From the NCBI GenBank assembly GCA_048268485.1, contig JBLWVL010000003.1:1-64000 (forward strand): a stretch of DNA of 64,000 nt, written 5' to 3'. This document shows, in pieces, positions 42,020 to 50,859 of this stretch. Both the position numbers and the translations under genes were made by a program. This DNA is from Oceanospirillum sp048268485. GTDB lineage: Bacteria; Pseudomonadota; Gammaproteobacteria; Pseudomonadales; Halomonadaceae. The notes under the pieces are model-generated. The model was not told where the DNA came from. It saw only the letters and a list, made by a program, of their open reading frames with translations, and made no database searches. The first letter of the stretch is position 1; every line of letters begins with the position of its first letter.

Positions 42020-42964
42020 TCAACTATTAAAAACGCCTGTCGAAAGATACCGGTCACCACGATCACAGATAATCGCTACAACAACGGAGCCTGGGTTCTG
42101 GTCTGCAATGCGGATCGCCCCGGCGATAGCCCCTCCAGAAGAGACGCCGGCAAAAATACCCTCTTCCCTGGCCAGAGCTTTCATTGTACGTTCTGCCAGC
42201 TCCTGGTCGATATCAATAACCTGATCGACCCGTTCCTCTTCAAAAATGGTCGGCAGATACTCTGCAGGCCAACGTCGAATACCGGGGATACTGGCACCCT
42301 CACTGGGTTGAAGCCCCACAATCTGAATATCAGGATTCTGCTCTTTCAGGTAACGGGATGTCCCCATAATTGTGCCTGTCGTTCCCATAGCACTGACAAA
42401 ATGAGTCACTTTACCAAAAGTTTGCTGCCAAATTTCCGGGCCCGTGCCACGATAGTGGGCTTCCGGGTTATCCATATTGCCAAATTGGTTCAGTACAATC
42501 CCTTTCCCCTCTTTCTGCATATTCAACGCAAGATCCCGGGCAGCCTCCATACCTTCTTCTTTGCTGACCGTAATGAGTTGCGCGCCATAGGCTGCCATTG
42601 ACGCTTTACGTTCAGCACTCATGTTATCCGGCATGATCAGTACCATGTTATACCCTTTAATCGCTGCCGCCATCGCCAGAGCAATACCTGTGTTACCACT
42701 GGTGGCCTCAATCAAGGTATCGCCCGGTTTAATATCTCCACGAGCCTCCGCAAGATTGATCATACTGAGAGCAGGGCGGTCTTTAACTGAACCGGCTGGG
42801 TTATTGCCTTCCAGCTTAGCCAACACCACAGACCCATTATTCCGTATCAGGCGCTGCAAACGCACCAGAGGCGTTTGCCCTACAAAGGCTTCGATGGTCG
42901 GAAAGTTGTTAAACTGTGCCTGTGTTTCAGTGATGTGGCCCGGGGACATTTTTTCGGAAGACAT
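42020..42964 (-). CDS. cysM: Cysteine synthase B
   Basis: A 314-residue PLP enzyme that forms cysteine (or S-sulfocysteine) from O-acetylserine. The PLP lysine lies in AGSVKDRPAL (about residue 61), the substrate loop in TSGNTGIALA (about 89), and the phosphate-binding loop in AMGTTGTIMG. IPGIRRWPAEYLP is typical of CysM as opposed to CysK. The first 20 residues are an extension without similarity to the E. coli enzyme. It is divergent from barA. Confidence 0.95.
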   Translation of the reverse strand: MSSEKMSPGHITETQAQFNNFPTIEAFVGQTPLVRLQRLIRNNGSVVLAKLEGNNPAGSVKDRPALSMINLAEARGDIKPGDTLIEATSGNTGIALAMAAAIKGYNMVLIMPDNMSAERKASMAAYGAQLITVSKEEGMEAARDLALNMQKEGKGIVLNQFGNMDNPEAHYRGTGPEIWQQTFGKVTHFVSAMGTTGTIMGTSRYLKEQNPDIQIVGLQPSEGASIPGIRRWPAEYLPTIFEEERVDQVIDIDQELAERTMKALAREEGIFAGVSSGGAIAGAIRIADQNPGSVVVAIICDRGDRYLSTGVFNS

Positions 42965-43297
42965 AGACTCTCTCTGATTTTCGCTTTATCCGGGCACATT
43001 ATTCATTCAGAAGCCGGAGGCTACCCTGTTAATTTAACAAGATACGAACACCCAAACATTCCGGAACAGCCCAATAAAAAATTACGATGATATACCTGCG
43101 ACCTTACTTTTTAAAACCGCCACCAGGATCCGGCACAATTTCGACGTCTCACCGGAATAGACCATATTGGGCAGGCCCTCTATTTTTCAAAATAATTCTT
43201 TGCTATTTGCTTATAACTGCATCCGTTAAGGGTATTATGATACGGGTGTTTTTTCTGTTGTGACTGCCATTGCAGTAAAGATAAATCTGGATTACTG
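42965..43297. other. Divergent promoter region of cysM and barA
   Basis: A 333-base AT-rich gap. It should contain both promoters, but I cannot assign hexamers with confidence. No RNA gene or ORF of note. Confidence 0.3.
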
Positions 43298-46246
43298 ATG
43301 AAAAATTGGCCTCTGCGTAACAAAATACTCTTTATCGCGACCTTTCCGGCAATTATCACAGCGTTGGTTTTAAGCACTCACCTGTTTGTTAACTACTACG
43401 CCTTGGTGGAAAAGAACCTGATGGAAAAAGCAGGTGCTTTAAGCCGTCAATTAAGCACCCCCTTAGCCTACGCTCTGGAACAAAATGACCGGGAGCAGGT
43501 ACGCCGCATAATGGACCGGCTAAGTCAGGAGCCTGAGATACGTGCAGTATCCATCCATAATAAAGACCGGGAAAATATCTTCCATGGCGGCCCCAGTATG
43601 TACCCCGTCAGCAACCCGGAGCAAAGGCTGCAGCCTCAACCTATGGTTCGCTACTCAGACAGTACACTACGTATTATTCAGCCTTTGTTTTCTCCCTTGC
43701 CCGCTAAAAACCATATCGCGGACACACACTCTGACAAGGGCAATAGTCACCTGGTCGCTCCCCAGTTTATTCATATGGAGATCAAAACGAATGCTATTAC
43801 AGGCTGGCTGGAGCTGGAAGTCCACCTAAGCCAAATCCGCCTGAATATCATCTACGATGTCATACTTAACTGGGCTGTAGTGCTGATTCTTCTGATTGTA
43901 ACCCTGTTCATGGCGCTACGTATCAGCCGCCAGTTCCAGGAACCTCTCCAGGAAGCTCAGAACGCACTGAAGCAGTTACGTGCCGGCAACTATACCGTTG
44001 AAGCCCGGCACATCGGCAGCCCTGAATTCCACCGGCTGGCAGATGATATCAATCAGCTAACCTCTAGTATTAAGCGGAAACGTCAGGAGCTGAATGACAA
44101 TATTGAGCAGGCGACATCAGAACTTGAGGAAACCATGACCACCATGGAAACTCAAAGTATCGAACTGGATCTCGCCCGCAAACGTGCAGAAGAGGCTAAT
44201 CGGATTAAATCTGAGTTTCTCGCCAATATGAGTCATGAGATCCGTACACCAATGAATGGCATTGTTGGCTTCTGTAACCTCTTACGCCGTACCCCTCTGA
44301 CGCCACACCAAAGTGCTCACCTGAACAGTATCCGAAACGCATCAGAGAGCCTCCTTTCCATCATCAACGATATTCTGGATTTTTCAAAAATCGAAGCACA
44401 GAAGATGGAAATTAAATCAATTCCCTTTAATCCCCGTGAAGTCGTTGATGAAACCATCTCTCTACTCGCACCAGAAGTACAGCGCAAACAGCTCGAAATG
44501 GTAGCACTGGTATATGATGATGTGCCAACGACTCTGGTCAGTGACCCCTTGCGTATTAAGCAAGTACTGACCAACCTTCTGGGAAATGCTGTAAAGTTCA
44601 CGGATAAAGGTGATATTGTCATCCGCGTTATGACTGAGCTGGAAGCGAATAATGAGCTACTCATTTGCTTTAAAATCAGTGATAACGGCATCGGTATTGC
44701 GAAAGAGAAACAATCCACCCTATTTACTCCTTTCACCCAGGCAGACTCCAGTCAGAACCGTCTCCACGGCGGCACAGGCTTAGGGTTGGTGATCTGTAAA
44801 CGCCTTGTAGAGCTGATGGGGGGTGAAATTGGCCTGGAAAGTGACCTGGATAAAGGGGCTACCTTCTGGTTCACAATACGTACACAGGTTCAGGTGGGTG
44901 CTTATGATCTTGAGCCTGAGGCATGCTTTGATAGCCTGAACACACTCTTAGTGGAAAGCCATCCACTAAATCAGAACGCCCTGAGTCACCAGCTAAGTCA
45001 ATTTGGGTTACAGGTTACCAGCCACAACAGCGTAAACGGTATTAACGTCCAACACCCAGGCTGCCAACTTGCCGTGCTGGCCTTAAATCATCAGGAAGCA
45101 ACGGACAGAGCAACTCTTGCCCTGACATACAAGCTGGCAGAGAAAGTGCCCGTATTAGTACTTTTAGGCAGCAATGATGCCGACCTGATCACTCGCTATA
45201 TGAGCGCGGGGGTTAGCCACGTTGAAACAAAGCCGATTAGCCAGGAAGAATTAAAAGCTGCCATTGAGGCGGTTCTTGTTCATCATCAGGCAGCGAAAAC
45301 ACCTAGGGTCAAACAAGCAAACCAGCTCCCGGCTAATGGACTCATAACCTACAGATCCGTTGAGCCTATGAGCTATCCATCTCAGGAAAGCACTTCGGAT
45401 AATACACAAAATTATAGCCATCAGGGTGACTTTAATCTGCAGGGCAATATGACATCAGCCCCCACAATTCTTGTTGTGGATGACAATGATTCGAATTTAT
45501 TGCTGGCATCAACCCTACTCAATGAGTTCGGCCTGAATGTAATGCAAGCCAGGAGTGGTAAAAACGCAATTGAGGAAGTATTAAGAAAGCGACCAGATCT
45601 GATTCTGATGGATATTCAGATGCCGGATATGGACGGTATGGAGGCAACCCGTCGCATCCGTAATCTCTCTCCTTATTACGAAGATCTGGGAATTATCGCC
45701 CTGACAGCCCACGCACTGCCGGAAGAAAAAGAAAACTTCATGGCTGCAGGGCTTAATGACCTTCTGACCAAACCCATTGACGAAGAGAAGCTGGCAAACC
45801 TGATCAAACACTGGACAGGTTTCAGCCCAAGCGTTATGCCCCCGGATGCAGAACCTCCACTGCCTGAGAATCAGCAACAGCTTGAGGACAGTATGGAAAA
45901 CGTGGTGGATATGGAGATGGGAACACGACTGGCAGGAGGGAAAGCCTCCCTGGCCGAAGAAATGCTCAGAATGCTACTGCAGGACATTCCTGCCACCCGT
46001 GAACACCTCGACAAGGCTTTTCACAGTGAAGATATAGAAGAGATGATCAATGCTGTCCATCACTTGCATGGTGCAACTCGCTACTGTGGCGTACCACGTT
46101 TAGCATTAACAACTGAAACCCTGGAAACACAGCTTAAAATGCGCCAGATGCCCGCAGCACAGGAAACACTGAGAACACTGTACAAAGAACTGAACAAGCT
46201 TGAGTCATGGCAAAAAGAGCAGGAAATACTACAGCAAAGCCATTAA
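43298..46246 (+). CDS. barA: Hybrid sensor histidine kinase BarA/GacS
   Basis: A 982-residue inner-membrane tripartite kinase. Domain order: TM1 (about 9-29), periplasmic region, TM2 (about 186-206), HAMP (about 207-260), coiled coil, HisKA with H313 in NMSHEIRTPMNGI, HATPase (NGIGIAKEKQ, GGTGLGLVICKRL), a degenerate receiver, a true receiver with D772 in LILMDIQMPDMDG, and a C-terminal Hpt with H921 in HHLHGATRYCG. It should phosphorylate the response regulator UvrY/GacA, which drives CsrB/RsmZ-type sRNAs. GacA is not encoded here. Gene neighbourhood with cysM, rlmD and relA supports the assignment. Confidence 0.95.
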   Translation: MKNWPLRNKILFIATFPAIITALVLSTHLFVNYYALVEKNLMEKAGALSRQLSTPLAYALEQNDREQVRRIMDRLSQEPEIRAVSIHNKDRENIFHGGPSMYPVSNPEQRLQPQPMVRYSDSTLRIIQPLFSPLPAKNHIADTHSDKGNSHLVAPQFIHMEIKTNAITGWLELEVHLSQIRLNIIYDVILNWAVVLILLIVTLFMALRISRQFQEPLQEAQNALKQLRAGNYTVEARHIGSPEFHRLADDINQLTSSIKRKRQELNDNIEQATSELEETMTTMETQSIELDLARKRAEEANRIKSEFLANMSHEIRTPMNGIVGFCNLLRRTPLTPHQSAHLNSIRNASESLLSIINDILDFSKIEAQKMEIKSIPFNPREVVDETISLLAPEVQRKQLEMVALVYDDVPTTLVSDPLRIKQVLTNLLGNAVKFTDKGDIVIRVMTELEANNELLICFKISDNGIGIAKEKQSTLFTPFTQADSSQNRLHGGTGLGLVICKRLVELMGGEIGLESDLDKGATFWFTIRTQVQVGAYDLEPEACFDSLNTLLVESHPLNQNALSHQLSQFGLQVTSHNSVNGINVQHPGCQLAVLALNHQEATDRATLALTYKLAEKVPVLVLLGSNDADLITRYMSAGVSHVETKPISQEELKAAIEAVLVHHQAAKTPRVKQANQLPANGLITYRSVEPMSYPSQESTSDNTQNYSHQGDFNLQGNMTSAPTILVVDDNDSNLLLASTLLNEFGLNVMQARSGKNAIEEVLRKRPDLILMDIQMPDMDGMEATRRIRNLSPYYEDLGIIALTAHALPEEKENFMAAGLNDLLTKPIDEEKLANLIKHWTGFSPSVMPPDAEPPLPENQQQLEDSMENVVDMEMGTRLAGGKASLAEEMLRMLLQDIPATREHLDKAFHSEDIEEMINAVHHLHGATRYCGVPRLALTTETLETQLKMRQMPAAQETLRTLYKELNKLESWQKEQEILQQSH

Positions 46247-46293
46247 AACACTACCGGACTATCAATGGCTTATAGGGAGTGGTCCCGCTCTGA

Positions 46294-46671
46294 CTAGCGG
46301 GACTCCAAAACGACAAAAGCCTGAGCTAAGCCGCCATCATCCGTGATCGAAAGATGACACACGACCTCATGATGAGCAGCGACACGCTCAGCCGCCATGC
46401 CAGATAGCACCATAATGGGAGCCCCTGATTCCGCCCTATCGACCTGCATATCCTGCCAGCTGATCACTCCGATACCCGTTCCCAGAGCTTTTGCTGCCGC
46501 CTCTTTCGCAGCAAAACGCTTGGCTAAGAAAGCAGCAGGCTGTGGGTGACCTCGATAGCGCTCTAACTCAACGTCCGTCAGAATACGCTTTGCAAAGCGC
46601 TCCCCATGCCGGTTGATGGCATTTTCAATTCGCGCTATCACGGCCAGATCTGTGCCTATTCCCAAAATCAT
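46294..46671 (-). CDS. acpS: Holo-[acyl-carrier-protein] synthase
   Basis: A 125-residue phosphopantetheinyl transferase. Magnesium ligands are in GIGTDLAVIARIE (D8) and FAAKEAAAKALG (E about 57). It activates acyl carrier protein with coenzyme A. It lies ten bases downstream of pdxJ on the same strand, the standard pdxJ-acpS pair. A perfect eight-bp inverted repeat (GTCCCGCT/AGCGGGAC, 46282-46303) spans its stop codon and may end the convergent barA and acpS transcripts, although no T-run follows. Confidence 0.95.
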   Translation of the reverse strand: MILGIGTDLAVIARIENAINRHGERFAKRILTDVELERYRGHPQPAAFLAKRFAAKEAAAKALGTGIGVISWQDMQVDRAESGAPIMVLSGMAAERVAAHHEVVCHLSITDDGGLAQAFVVLESR

Positions 46672-46681
46672 ACCTGCAACT

Positions 46682-47437
46682 CTACTTAGGCTGAGCCGCC
46701 AGCATAATGCGCTTCATCTCAGTAACCGCTTCCTTCAGGCCCACAAACATCGCCCGAGCAATAATCGCATGGCCGATGTTCAACTCATAGATACCCGGAA
46801 TACCGGCAATGGGCTCAACGTTATGATAGTGCAGACCATGTCCAGCATTCACAACCAGCCTCTGTTTCAGACCTAACCTGACCCCATGCTTAATCACCTC
46901 CAGCTCTGCCGCCTGTTCTTCGGAGGTTTCGGCATCGGCGTAACGGCCGGTATGAAGCTCAATCACAGGAGCAATGGTTGCAGCCGCTTCAATCTGAGCC
47001 GGGTCAGCATCAATAAACAAGGACACTTCACAGCCCGCCGCAGCCAAACGTTTACAGGCATCCGCCACACGATCAAATTGACCAACCACATCCAAACCAC
47101 CTTCAGTGGTCAGCTCTTCACGTTTTTCAGGTACAAGACAGATATGCTCTGGGCGTATCTCTTCCGCAAAAGCGATCATCTCTTCAGTTACCGCCATCTC
47201 AAGATTCATACGGGTCTGCATGACATCTTTAATCAAGCGAACATCCCGCTCCTGAATATGGCGACGATCTTCCCGTAAGTGAAGAGTAATGCCATCAGCA
47301 CCCGCCTCTTCAGACAAAATAGCCGCCTGAACCGGGTCAGGGTAACGGGTTCCACGAGCCTGACGCAGAGTAGCAATGTGATCGATATTAACACCCAGTT
47401 GTAAACGCGGAACGGACACTGAAACACCTATAGCCAT
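46682..47437 (-). CDS. pdxJ: Pyridoxine 5'-phosphate synthase
   Basis: A 251-residue TIM-barrel enzyme of the DXP-dependent vitamin B6 route. LGVNIDHIATLRQARG is the N-terminal signature, PVIELHTGRYAD and VNAGHGLHYHNV hold active-site histidines. AGGAG lies five bases before the ATG. It is part of the rnc-era-recO-pdxJ-acpS series on the minus strand. Confidence 0.96.
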   Translation of the reverse strand: MAIGVSVSVPRLQLGVNIDHIATLRQARGTRYPDPVQAAILSEEAGADGITLHLREDRRHIQERDVRLIKDVMQTRMNLEMAVTEEMIAFAEEIRPEHICLVPEKREELTTEGGLDVVGQFDRVADACKRLAAAGCEVSLFIDADPAQIEAAATIAPVIELHTGRYADAETSEEQAAELEVIKHGVRLGLKQRLVVNAGHGLHYHNVEPIAGIPGIYELNIGHAIIARAMFVGLKEAVTEMKRIMLAAQPK

Positions 47438-47551
47438 GATGACTCCTAAATTTAGCCTTTAGAAAAAAGGCTATGACATAATTAAGACTGAGTTAGCCTA
47501 ACAAGGCTGCCACACCACTTTCTATATCTACGAAAAAAACTAAAGATTGAT

Positions 47552-48298
47552 TCACTCCTGCCCGGAATCCACTAGAGCAGGATAGCGCGATTGCACAGAG
47601 CTTTGGGCCACAATGCCAGGCTGAAATAGTTGACGGGAAAGCAGCGGTTTATCACCAATAAGTGGCTGTAGCGCAATTCGACTGAGTTTTTTAGCTGCCT
47701 TCAGTGCATCTGCTGACGACCAGTTTTGTTCACTTAAGGCCTGTAAAACACCACCGGAAAAACCTCCCTGATCTACGGGATGAAAACCTGACTGCCAATG
47801 ATAAACATACTGTTGATCCGGTTTAAGCCCTCCTCCCTGATAATCAGCAAAAATCAGAGGGTAACCAAGAGTATCCAATAGCTGCCATTCGAAAGACCTT
47901 AGAGAGGGTTCCAGCTGGTCAGACTGCTGCAACTGAGTAATCAGAAGCGCATATTCGCGAAACAGTTCCGGTGCAGCTTCCTGGGGCAGCAATAAACGGT
48001 TAAGCAGTTCATTAGCATAAAGCACACAGCTCAAAGACCGGCCACCTAGCAAGGGGAGCTGGCCACAAGGCTCAATATCAAATAGTGTTTTCAGACTGCT
48101 GCTGCCACGCCATGAAAGCTGCAGCGGCTGTAATGGCTGTAGCAAAGCGCGATTACGGCTTTTTTTCTGCCGAACCCCTCGGGCAACGCCGTCTATACGG
48201 CCATAATCCAGCGTCAGTAAAGAGACCAAGGCGCTGGTCTCTTTATAGGGGCGACTGTGAAGAACGTATGCCGGTTGGCAATGAACATTAGCAGCCAA
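47552..48298 (-). CDS. recO: DNA repair protein RecO
   Basis: A 248-residue recombination mediator for RecA loading in the RecFOR pathway. It has an N-terminal OB fold (PAYVLHSRPYKETSALVSLL, GVARGVRQKKSRNRALLQPL) and a helical C-terminal region. The family's zinc-binding cysteines are absent, as is usual in gammaproteobacteria. The only sensible start is TTG at 48298 with GGA ten bases upstream, which predicts low translation. It lies 50 bases downstream of era. Confidence 0.9.
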   Translation of the reverse strand: MAANVHCQPAYVLHSRPYKETSALVSLLTLDYGRIDGVARGVRQKKSRNRALLQPLQPLQLSWRGSSSLKTLFDIEPCGQLPLLGGRSLSCVLYANELLNRLLLPQEAAPELFREYALLITQLQQSDQLEPSLRSFEWQLLDTLGYPLIFADYQGGGLKPDQQYVYHWQSGFHPVDQGGFSGGVLQALSEQNWSSADALKAAKKLSRIALQPLIGDKPLLSRQLFQPGIVAQSSVQSRYPALVDSGQE

Positions 48299-48348
48299 GG
48301 TATTATTCCATCAGGAAGTAAAGAGACCTGGGGTTTAACGATTTGGAG

Positions 48349-49269
48349 TCAGAGATCAGAATAGCCCAGACTTTTAAGGGCCCGCTCATCATCAGACCAG
48401 CCACCTTTCACTTTTACCCAGAGATTAAGCATAACTTTAGCACCAAAAGCGCGCTCCATATCGATACGGGCTTCCTGTCCGATCTGCTTAATACGGGAGC
48501 CTTTTTCACCAATAATGATGCGTTTCTGACCTGATCGCTCTACCAGAATCAGAGCACCAATAAAGAGAATGCCATCATCTTCACTGAATTCTTCAATTTC
48601 AACTGTCGCCTGATAGGGTAACTCATCACCCAGCTGGCGCATGATCTTCTCCCTTACCAGCTCAGAGGCAAGGAAACGCTCAGTACGATCCGTCACCTGA
48701 TCTTCCGGGTAGTAATGGAAGGACTCCGGCATATAACTCCGAACCTGCTCCTGCAGCTGCTCCAGATTATGGCCGTGCTGAGCAGAGATCGGGATAATGG
48801 CATCAAAGTTCCGCTTCTGAGCAACATCTTCGATGTAAGGCAGCAACGCTTCTTTTTCTTCCAGACGATCCATTTTGTTGATCGCCAGAATCACAGGGCA
48901 TTTCAGTCCTTCAAGTTTTTGCAGAACCACATCATCTTCTTCGGTCCAGCGTAAACGGTCAATGATAAAAATGACCAGATCCACATCTTTCAATGCACTG
49001 CTGGCTGCCTGATTCATATAGCGGTTAATCGCTTTATTACGATCTTTTTCAAGCTTGTGCATCCCAGGTGTATCCACATAGACCACCTGCACATCATCTT
49101 CGGTTTTAATACCCACAACCTGATGACGGGTAGTCTGAGGGCGACGGGAAGTAATACTTAGCTTCTGGCCTAATATATGATTCATCAGGGTGGACTTACC
49201 CACATTCGGGCGGCCAACAATGGCCACAAAACCACAATGACTGGTCTGATCACTCATAGGCACACTCAT
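48349..49269 (-). CDS. era: GTPase Era
   Basis: A 306-residue GTPase needed for 30S assembly and 16S rRNA 3'-end maturation. G motifs: GRPNVGKST (about 20), RRPQTTRH, DTPGMH and NKMD. The C-terminal KH domain has IIGEKGSRIKQIG. The start overlaps the rnc stop by four bases (ATGA), so translation is coupled; an ATG 12 bases downstream is an alternative start. Confidence 0.97.
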   Translation of the reverse strand: MSVPMSDQTSHCGFVAIVGRPNVGKSTLMNHILGQKLSITSRRPQTTRHQVVGIKTEDDVQVVYVDTPGMHKLEKDRNKAINRYMNQAASSALKDVDLVIFIIDRLRWTEEDDVVLQKLEGLKCPVILAINKMDRLEEKEALLPYIEDVAQKRNFDAIIPISAQHGHNLEQLQEQVRSYMPESFHYYPEDQVTDRTERFLASELVREKIMRQLGDELPYQATVEIEEFSEDDGILFIGALILVERSGQKRIIIGEKGSRIKQIGQEARIDMERAFGAKVMLNLWVKVKGGWSDDERALKSLGYSDL

Positions 49270-50000
49270 TTCTTGCTATCCGACAATTTTGCAGACTGCT
49301 TTTTGGATTCAAGTTCTGTCAGGGCATTCTTTGCCGCCTGCTGCTCTGCATTACGGCGACTGCTGCCGATTCCTATCGTCTTCTCTTGCAAAAGAACCAC
49401 ATGACACTCAACAGTAAAAGTCTGATCATGGGCTTCACCCTCAACAGAAATCACTTCATACTTAGGTAGGTTCTGTTGGCGGGACTGCAGGAATTCCTGA
49501 AGCAGTGTTTTAGGATCTTTCTGGGTATCATTAAGATTCAGTTTCATCAGGCGCTCTTTGTACCAGTCCAGAATACGTTCACGAACCGTATCCATTCCGG
49601 CATCAATGTAAATCGCACCTATGACAGCCTCCATCGCATCGGCCAGAATCGAATCCCGCCGGTAACCGCCGCTTTTCAGCTCTCCTGAACCCAGCTGCAG
49701 GTAGTCACCCAGATCAAATTCACGAGCAACTTCTGCCAGTGTCAGACCCTTAACCAGTCGGGCCCGTAGTCGGCTCAACTGCCCTTCACGGGCTTCGGTA
49801 AAACGATGATACAACGCTTCGGCGATGACAAAATTGACGATAGAATCACCCAGAAACTCCAGACGCTCATTATTACTCCCCCCAAAACTACGGTGAGTAA
49901 GCGCCAGCTTCAGCTGGTTAATATCGGTAAAGGTATAGCCCAGTTTTTTACTGAGTTCATTCAGATTTGCTTTCAACTCTAACTCGTTTTTTTCCGTCAT
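49266..50000 (-). CDS. rnc: Ribonuclease III
   Basis: A protein of about 244 residues with the RNase III signature ERLEFLGDSIV (about 39-49) and C-terminal dsRNA-binding domain (AHDQTFTVECHV, RRNAEQQAAKNAL). It processes rRNA precursors and cleaves double-stranded RNA. ATG at 50000 preferred; a TTG at 50012 would add four residues. No good Shine-Dalgarno is visible, and a seven-bp GC-rich hairpin ends 12 bases before the ATG. E. coli rnc is autoregulated by cleavage of a leader hairpin, so a similar control is plausible. Confidence 0.95.
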   Translation of the reverse strand: MTEKNELELKANLNELSKKLGYTFTDINQLKLALTHRSFGGSNNERLEFLGDSIVNFVIAEALYHRFTEAREGQLSRLRARLVKGLTLAEVAREFDLGDYLQLGSGELKSGGYRRDSILADAMEAVIGAIYIDAGMDTVRERILDWYKERLMKLNLNDTQKDPKTLLQEFLQSRQQNLPKYEVISVEGEAHDQTFTVECHVVLLQEKTIGIGSSRRNAEQQAAKNALTELESKKQSAKLSDSKK

Positions 50001-50012
50001 CAGAAAAGGCAA

Positions 50013-50031
50013 ACCGGCCCAGTTGGCCGGT
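50013..50031 (-). other. Hairpin directly upstream of rnc
   Basis: ACCGGCC and GGCCGGT form a perfect seven-bp stem with a five-base loop in the 41-base lepB-rnc gap. No T-run follows on the coding strand, so it is not a classical terminator. Confidence 0.6.
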
Positions 50032-50041
50032 CGTTAAATTA

Positions 50042-50857
50042 TTACTGTATTACCCGAACACTGGAGAAGCTGGGCAGACTGGACCAGCCTTCCCAATGCA
50101 TCCAGACCGCAAAGGCCTTGCCGACAATATGGCTTTCAGGCACAAAACCCCAGTAACGGCTGTCATTACTGTGATCCCGGTTGTCACCCATAACAAAATA
50201 GTGACCTTCCGGTACAACCACCTCTCGCATGTTTTGACCAGGCTGTAAGCTGTTGTAAATTTCATGCTCAACATCACCAAGTGATTCACGCAGAAGTTTA
50301 CGGTTCGGGTTACCAGCGGGTAATGCCGCTACAAACGTCTGAGCAGCAGGCTCGCCATTAATATAAAGAACTTTATTCTCATAGCGCAGACGATCACCCG
50401 GCAGGCCAATCACCCGCTTGATGTAATTAACCTTATCGTCTTTAGGATAGCGAAACACCATCACATCGCCACGCTCCGGATCATCAATCTCCACAACAAG
50501 ATTATTGCTCACAGGCAGGCGCAAACCATAGGAGAATTTGTTTACCAGAATAAAGTCACCAATTTTAAGTGTTGGCAACATCGAGCCACTGGGAATCTGA
50601 AAGGGTTCGACCACGAAAGACCGAACAATCAGAACCAGAAACAACACAGGAAAAAAGGAGCGTGAATACTCAACCCATAAAGGCTCTTTTTCCAACTGGT
50701 TAATCACCTCAGCATCCATCGCTGAGCGCTGGGGCTGATTCAGAAAAGCGCTGACAGCACGTTGGCGCCTCTTAGCAAAGAAGAGAGCATCGGCAACATA
50801 ACCGACACCCGTTACGGCAACTGCTATGACCAGCACTAATGCAAAATCAAAATCCAT
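50042..50857 (-). CDS. lepB: Signal peptidase I
   Basis: A 271-residue inner-membrane protease that removes signal peptides from exported proteins. TM1 is at about 4-22 and TM2 at about 65-83. The catalytic serine is in QIPSGSMLPTL (about 95) and the lysine in YIKRVIGLPGDRL (about 150). Box E is GDNRDHSNDSRYWG. It lies two bases after lepA. Confidence 0.97.
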   Translation of the reverse strand: MDFDFALVLVIAVAVTGVGYVADALFFAKRRQRAVSAFLNQPQRSAMDAEVINQLEKEPLWVEYSRSFFPVLFLVLIVRSFVVEPFQIPSGSMLPTLKIGDFILVNKFSYGLRLPVSNNLVVEIDDPERGDVMVFRYPKDDKVNYIKRVIGLPGDRLRYENKVLYINGEPAAQTFVAALPAGNPNRKLLRESLGDVEHEIYNSLQPGQNMREVVVPEGHYFVMGDNRDHSNDSRYWGFVPESHIVGKAFAVWMHWEGWSSLPSFSSVRVIQ

Positions 50858-50859
50858 AT

